Source of the DNA: Metaclostridioides mangenotii
Lineage (GTDB): Bacteria; Bacillota; Clostridia; Peptostreptococcales; Peptostreptococcaceae
NCBI RefSeq assembly: GCF_017873185.1
Contig: NZ_JAGGJX010000001.1
Span: 682,001-746,000 of the forward strand
Length of the DNA stretch: 64,000 nucleotides
Direction: 5' to 3'
Position numbers and translations under genes: made by a program. Shown here piece by piece: positions 63,114 to 64,000 of this stretch (position 1 is its first letter; each line of letters begins with the position of its first letter). Under the pieces are notes generated by a model, which did not search any database, had not been told where the DNA came from, and was given only the letters and a program-made list of their open reading frames with translations.

Positions 63114-64000
63114 CTATTTATAGAAGTTTTGGCCATAGTACATATTATAACTTCCACCAAATTCTACTCCAACTCCTATATATTTATATTCCCCCAAAAT
63201 ATTTTTTCTATGTCCTTCAGAATTCATCCACGCTTCATGTGCGTAAATTGAATTAAATTGACCTGCTGCAATATTTTCTCCTGCTAAAGTAAATATAATA
63301 CCTTCAGCTTTCATCCTATCGCCTGGTCCCTTGCCTTTTTTATTAATATGATCAAAAAATTTATTGACCTTCATATCCTTACAGTGTTTTCTAGAACTTA
63401 TCGTAGCTTTTTGACTGTAATCAAGGCTCTTTAAGTTTCTCTGTTGCCTGACGCTATTTACCATATCAATTATCTCAAGTTCATAAGATTTTCTAAGCTC
63501 TCCACTCTCTTTTGGAAAAAGTGCTATTTTATCTTCAACCTGTTTAGTAACGACTTCATATGAAGTTATTCTATTTCCCTCATATATGTCGTAAAAAACT
63601 GTAACATACTTATCTCCAATTTCAACAATATCATACTGTTCCTTAGAATTAATAACATAATTAGTATTTCCCTTTTTAATTCGTTTTAGAGGTGTGTAAA
63701 CTTCTCTGATTAGGTTTTTATTTCCGTTTATTTTTATATTTTTTATCTCTTTTGAGTCTATACTATTACTGTACAGTGCGACGATTTTTTCATTTTCTAC
63801 GCCGACCATGCAAAATTTAGCTTCGAACTGATTGTATACATACCAATTGAAATCGTATTCGCTTTTATCAACTCTTGCAGGATCGCCAATTGCATTGATT
63901 AAAGTTTTTTCACTATCTCCAATTTGCAAGTTATAAAAATTATCGATACTTGTATCTGTCTGCTGATTAACATGTTCATCTTGAACTACACTTTGCTCTT
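63114..64000 (-). CDS. CAP (SCP/PR1) domain protein, 5' end beyond the window
   Basis: The frame stays open to the right edge, so the start is outside. The visible part holds a CAP-associated N-terminal domain (IGDSEKTLINAIGDPARVDK, then YDFNWYVYN) and a C-terminal CAP domain (IDMVNSVRQQRNLKSLDYSQ; KHCKDMKVNKFFDHIN; NIAAGQFNSIYAHEAWMNSE; GVGVEFGGSYNMYYGQNFY). CAP domains of this type are extracellular and sometimes linked to spore or wall proteins; their activity in bacteria is not well known. It precedes the deacetylase by 29 bp, perhaps one transcript. A signal peptide, if any, lies beyond the window. Confidence 0.85.
   Translation of the reverse strand, partial: EQSVVQDEHVNQQTDTSIDNFYNLQIGDSEKTLINAIGDPARVDKSEYDFNWYVYNQFEAKFCMVGVENEKIVALYSNSIDSKEIKNIKINGNKNLIREVYTPLKRIKKGNTNYVINSKEQYDIVEIGDKYVTVFYDIYEGNRITSYEVVTKQVEDKIALFPKESGELRKSYELEIIDMVNSVRQQRNLKSLDYSQKATISSRKHCKDMKVNKFFDHINKKGKGPGDRMKAEGIIFTLAGENIAAGQFNSIYAHEAWMNSEGHRKNILGEYKYIGVGVEFGGSYNMYYGQNFYK

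Overview
The window is very AT-rich DNA with purine-rich Shine-Dalgarno sites, many TTG/GTG starts, intrinsic terminators, two T-boxes and a SAM-I riboswitch. Together with a dnaG-rpoD-trmK-nif3 cluster, electron-bifurcating NfnAB, reverse rubrerythrin, a collagen-like spore-surface-type protein and SpoVK/CbbX-like AAA modules, this points to an anaerobic, spore-forming member of the Clostridia, plausibly Peptostreptococcaceae (Clostridioides/Paraclostridium/Romboutsia relatives). The family placement is inference. No rRNA, tRNA, CRISPR array or intact mobile element was found. Both window ends are cut: the CAP-domain gene at the right edge runs off the sequence.

Layout. 0-3 kb: an ECF (SigV-like) sigma factor followed by what looks like a truncated RsiV-like anti-sigma gene, plus a PrsA-like foldase and a membrane-anchored polysaccharide deacetylase. 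3-15 kb: an amino acid permease, small redox enzymes (nitroreductase, flavodoxin-fold quinone/azo reductase), a Fic protein with a degenerate active site, a MATE exporter, NfnAB, a mercaptopyruvate-type sulfurtransferase and a gamma-glutamyltransferase. 15-23 kb: an antimicrobial-peptide sensing and export locus. A BceRS-type two-component system lies divergent from BceAB and is followed by a MacA/MacB-like exporter; a perfect BceR-type operator sits in the divergent promoter region. 23-30 kb: pyrC, a Cys-rich collagen-like protein, a decayed integrase with a tiny hairpin-terminated ORF beside it, reverse rubrerythrin, an EamA transporter and tyrS under a Tyr T-box.

30-43 kb: feoAB, a second primary-like sigma factor with deoC, a HsdR_N-like pseudo-nuclease with a metal-binding tail, a DUF1002 secreted protein, an XRE-cupin regulator, a 912-residue orphan sensor kinase and metNIQ under a SAM-I riboswitch. 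43-53 kb: a lipoprotein, a 1130-residue ATPase with four AAA modules, an AI-2E-family transporter lying between two copies of a dispersed repeat, a second possible integrase scar, a YhgE/Pip protein, a His-rich anchored protein and trpP under a Trp T-box. 53-64 kb: nif3, trmK, rpoD and dnaG; then aroF-folK-folB-folP-folE with a nucleotidyltransferase (shikimate and folate synthesis); then a polysaccharide deacetylase and a CAP-domain protein.

The observations most worth following are: the BceR operator with a weak -35 element in the composite peptide-resistance locus; the three-copy leader repeat with a Shine-Dalgarno site and a short ORF (24.3, 47.6 and 49.1 kb); the integrase relics that share a 21-bp motif; the truncated anti-sigma gene; the Fic protein in which both the catalytic and the inhibitory motif have decayed; the four-module AAA protein; and the pseudo-nuclease with a His/Cys tail. 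Many starts were moved to an internal TTG, GTG or ATG placed 6-9 nt after a strong Shine-Dalgarno site; each case is explained in its entry.
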